Part shown: positions 26,947 to 30,000 of the stretch, piece after piece
Layout of the letters: each line of letters begins with the position of its first letter
How positions within the stretch are numbered: position 1 is the stretch's first letter
The notes under the pieces: generated by a model
What the model saw: only the letters and a program-made list of their open reading frames with translations
Database searches by the model: none
Told to the model about the DNA's origin: nothing
Translations under genes and position numbers: made by a program
Assembly: GCA_009746045.1 (NCBI GenBank)
Contig: RPFO01001655.1
Span: 1 to 30,000 of the forward strand
DNA: 30,000 bases
Reading direction: 5' to 3'
Source: Mesostigma viride
Lineage: Eukaryota; Streptophyta; Mesostigmatophyceae; Mesostigmatales; Mesostigmataceae

Positions 26947-28107
26947 GGTGCCGAGGGGGAAGGAGACGGTGACGGAAGGTTGGCCGGCAATGATGCCGTT
27001 TTTGCACTCGTCAAGGAGATGCTTAACTACGTCGAAGCCAGGGGCAAGGCGCCGGCGTCGGATATATTAAAGTGGCCTACCTTCTCCCCTTTTCTTGAGC
27101 TTCTGAAAGCACTTTCAAAGCTCTTCAAGGAGGGGATCCTGACGAGTAGTGGAAAGGTGGACAAGGAGCCGATCATCAAAGATTGGAAGATGGCAACGAC
27201 CGTGGACTCCGAGAAGGAGATCAGGGACAAAGCCATTCGGGACGCGAATGCTGTGCGGGAATCCCGTTGGATTCGACCGAGTGACTTCATCGATACCGGT
27301 TGCAATAGCATGCGCATTCACACCGTCAACGGGCTGATTTTGCCTGACAACATGAGGCAGCGGTTGCTAAGCGATGAGGTGTTCAGGGAGAACGGGCGCA
27401 TCTTGCTGAATGCAAAGACAAACAGTTTGCATTTTAAGGTGTGCATCCCTGTGTGGCAGTTCGCCTTTCAAGCGCTTGCGGAAACCAAGCCAAGCCTCTT
27501 CGCCAAACACATCACGTCCACCGGCCCTTACCGGGATTGGCTGAAAAAATGCCATGGCGCTAGGACTGACGCGGAGTTCGTGGGCTCGCGTTACTTTCGC
27601 CCCTTGTCCGACAAGGAGATTGAGAAGTATCTTGGAACCAAGTCCACCGCTTCTTTCCTCAAGAGAGGTGTTGAGTTCCGGACCTATGCACGAGTCGGGG
27701 AACAAGACGACGTTCTGCCCTTTGATTTTCAACCAAGGGAGGTCTTCAGCCTAATAAGCCAGGCCTCCTTAAAGGCATTCGACCCAAGATTTCACGAAGA
27801 ACATCCTGATGGCGAATATCTCGTTCTTCGATATGCGGTGGTCGACGGAAACCACTATTTCAAGGGTTTAAAGTCTTTCAAGCAATTGGAGGGGGAATGG
27901 ACGCCCGGTGTGACACATGTTAAGAAACTAATGTGTGAAGGGGGGGCAGCGTCTGAGAACGCGAAGGACAGTGCCGCGGCGGCTAAACTTTTCTCATCCC
28001 TTATGGAACAATTCCATACTGGGTACGGGGGAACGAACGTCATTCTGCTTCGGGGGGCCGACCTTCTTCCAAATTGGGACGAGTGTAAAAAGTTCCCGGA
28101 AATATCT
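26947..28107 (+). CDS. Large plus-strand gene, exon 10, globular region
   Basis: 387 codons, phase 0, after TTCGTTCAG and ending GAAATATCT|GTAAGT. A short acidic/Gly start (GAEGEGDGDGRLAGNDAVFA) continues the disordered linker. The rest is well-mixed globular sequence: MLNYVEARGKAPASDILKWP, RPSDFIDTGCNSMRIHTVNG, RILLNAKTNSLHFKVCIPVW, FVGSRYFRPLSDKEIEKYLG and EYLVLRYAVVDGNHYFKGLK. The last has a faint resemblance to the DGxH(R) loop of ParB/sulfiredoxin-like folds, but I would not assign that fold on this alone. The Met at 26887 lies in the intron and is not the start. Function unknown. Confidence 0.8.
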
Positions 28108-28177
28108 GTAAGTGGTAGTTCTATCTATGGCAATGGTGACGCTGCAGTTCCACCACTTCGTCGTGTTATGTCGAGTA

Positions 28178-28393
28178 AGGGTCGCACTGTGGAGTGACCA
28201 TGTCAAAAGTCTTCCTTTATCATGCATTATAAATGCGGGAAGTCGCACACAGAAACGACAATGGCAGTCAAACTCTCATCCCGACATATTTCTGGGGTGG
28301 TTTCGCAGAGTGACCCTAACTTACCGATTTCGGCGCTGAAGACCATTTTTCGCGCTCCCGTGCGTTCATAACGTCACGCTGCAAGTCGACCCT
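28178..28393. repeat. Three palindrome copies in one intron
   Basis: The 332-bp intron 28108-28439 holds copies at 28178-28200 (GGGTCGCAC / GAGTGACC), 28294-28316 (GGGTGGTTT / GAGTGACCC) and 28372-28393 (decayed, CGTCACGCTGCAAGTCGACC). The longest resolved intron therefore has the most copies. Confidence 0.8.
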
Positions 28394-28439
28394 TGAATTG
28401 TTCTTGTGTGTCAATTTTTCGTTCCTCTGTTCGTGACAG

Positions 28440-30000
28440 GAGGTTGGGAAGAAGAAGCTGGATCGCCTATTCGAAATCTCCAAGGGCGCCAATGCCGAAG
28501 ATCAGGCGGTAGCGGATCGGACGCTTGGGCAGGCGCTTCTGGATGTTTGGAATTACAACAGGCTGTACTTGCACGGCGTCGTGAAGCAGGGCAAAGGGCA
28601 TTTTATTCCCGATGGCCATTACACGAACCTGCTGGCGTACATCCTGCCGGCCACCAAACAATCAGTCGGGAGGGAAGGGAGTTTGGAGGGGAGTAAGGAG
28701 GATAAGGGGGAGTTGAGGGAGGAAGAAGGCGAGCGGAAAAAAAACAAGGCCCAACCTTCCCAAATTTCAAATTACAATCGAGTTCTGGCGAACACCTTCC
28801 TGCGCCTCACAAAGGCCAGGCCGGATGATGAGAATTCAGTCACACCAGCTTCTGAGGAGACTATGACTCTCAGATGCCGGTTCGCTAACGCCGAGGGCAC
28901 CAAGAAGGGGCAAAAGGTGTCCTGGACGTCTGTAAGGAACCTGGCGTCGTTTCCGATGATGGACGCTGTGTGTGAATGCATCATGAGTGGGGAGGTTGGG
29001 CCCGAAAAGCTGTCAAAGTTGGTGGAGTTGGCCAAGGACGTACTTGAGTGCGTTCGCCAATTCATCCTTATTAAGTTTCAGGAAAAGCCCGACTTGGATG
29101 GCGAATGTAAGGGGGGGGCTGATATGGAGTACAAGGCTTCTCGCTTATTTGAAGAGGTGTTCGGCTGTCGACTACTTGGGCGGATGCCAAGGAACAAGGA
29201 CGTCGTCGATCGATTCCTTGCATTTTGGGAGAAGGCCGTCATCATCACGCGCAATGTCGCCTACCTCTTAAAGTCCGAAGGTCTTGCCAATCACCTAAGG
29301 ATTCCGAGAAAGGATCTGATGGATAGCAAAATCGATCTAGTGGATCTCCTCGACAAAACCGCTCCGAACTTCAGCATGAAGGGTTCGCACGGCCTTCTGG
29401 ACAAGGACTTGTATCTCCACTATCAAAAAAAGATGGAAGGAGGGGAAGGGAAGAAGGAGGCGGTTGTTGAGGCGAAGGAGAAAGTTGCAGGGAAAGGGGG
29501 GGAGAAGGTGGAAGAGAAAAGTGCTGAGCCGATTGAGTATAACTGGCGCAGCATTTCCTGGGATAAGATGACCGTCTGGTATTCTTCTCATAGTCTCCCT
29601 AAAGGCGGCCCTGACAGGAAGAAGGCATTTGTGAGGAGGGTGGCGGCGGAGGTGGCGGTGGGCGACGGTGAGGGCTTCCCATCCACTTTCGCGAGGCAAG
29701 ACGATGGCCTGACGCCACTACCGTGCTGTAGAATCCTGAATTTGGATGGTGAGTTCGGCCGCAAGTGGACGTCCTTCAAGGACTTCTGGTGGGGTGACCA
29801 TGACCTCTTTATGGTTCCTCCAAAAAAGACAACTGTCGAACGAGCTTCCGGTTACCACAGGAAGCTTATCGAGCTAGCGACGCAGTTTTTCGGGAGTTGC
29901 GTCCCATCGTGGTCGTTTTTGGCGGAAAGAAGTCATTGGATGGCTTCGAAGACTTACTGGTTCGGATGGGGAAGATGCCTGACGTCTCGTGGACGTCATT
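28440..30000 (+). CDS. Large plus-strand gene, exon 11, runs off the window
   Basis: After TTCGTGACAG the phase-0 frame opens EVGKKKLDRLFEISKGANAE and stays open to the window edge without a stop. It includes YNRLYLHGVVKQGKGHFIPD, NYNRVLANTFLRLTKARPDD, KVSWTSVRNLASFPMMDAVC, DVVDRFLAFWEKAVIITRNV, a Lys/Glu-rich linker (about 29425-29525), EYNWRSISWDKMTVWYSSHS and KWTSFKDFWWGDHDLFMVPP. From about 29885 another frame (mod 2) reads more convincingly as protein: RELRPIVVVFGGKKSLDGFE and LLVRMGKMPDVSW. A frameshift between about 29830 and 29900 is therefore likely. I do not recognise the family. Confidence 0.72.

Overview
The window reads as nuclear DNA of a eukaryote with a repeat-rich genome. Coding segments are short to long exons joined by GT-AG introns of about 110-330 bp with T-rich 3' ends. 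Around them lie DNA-transposon, LINE and satellite sequences. The style (Lys/Glu-rich multi-exon proteins, a CACTA-type transposon, long minisatellites) suggests a streptophyte alga such as Chara. That is an impression from sequence alone, not a database result. Nothing looks bacterial: there are no operons, ribosome binding sites or CRISPR.

Layout. 1-703: decayed LINE reverse-transcriptase fragment. 1107-1580 (-): small unrecognised reading frame. 2177-5589 (-): multi-exon gene for a transposase-like protein (three exons resolved: 5589-4064, 3931-3158, 2920-2177). 5660-7242: AT-rich or unassigned. 7243-7667: 37-bp minisatellite. 7668-10450: 30-bp minisatellite, open in most frames by chance of composition. 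10485-11100: 58-bp tandem array carrying a palindrome. 11261-30000 (+): one large multi-exon gene running off the right edge. It has a Ser/Pro/Lys-rich and coiled-coil first resolved exon, several small acidic or Lys-rich exons, and two large globular exons. I do not recognise its function.

That gene is split inside its fourth resolved exon by a 10.9-kb insertion, 13508-24382. The insertion has perfect 16-bp terminal inverted repeats starting CACTA, a 2-bp TG target duplication and subterminal GTTAC-type repeats. Removing it with one TG restores the exon reading frame exactly. It holds a decayed multi-exon gene, G-rich and C-rich microsatellites, a LINE ORF1-like frame, a 152-bp hairpin satellite and a 2-kb 50-bp minisatellite.

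The most striking signal is a dispersed ~22-bp palindrome (arms close to GGGTCACTC and GAGTGACCC around a 4-base centre). It sits in 12 of the 14 introns I can see, in genes on both strands, and never in an exon I resolved. It is absent from the CACTA element. Several copies carry C-to-T changes in the left arm of the gene-sense strand. These keep RNA pairing through G-U wobble, and their orientation follows the gene on either strand. Together with the near-exclusive phase-0 introns, this suggests an intron-borne RNA hairpin or introner-like family.
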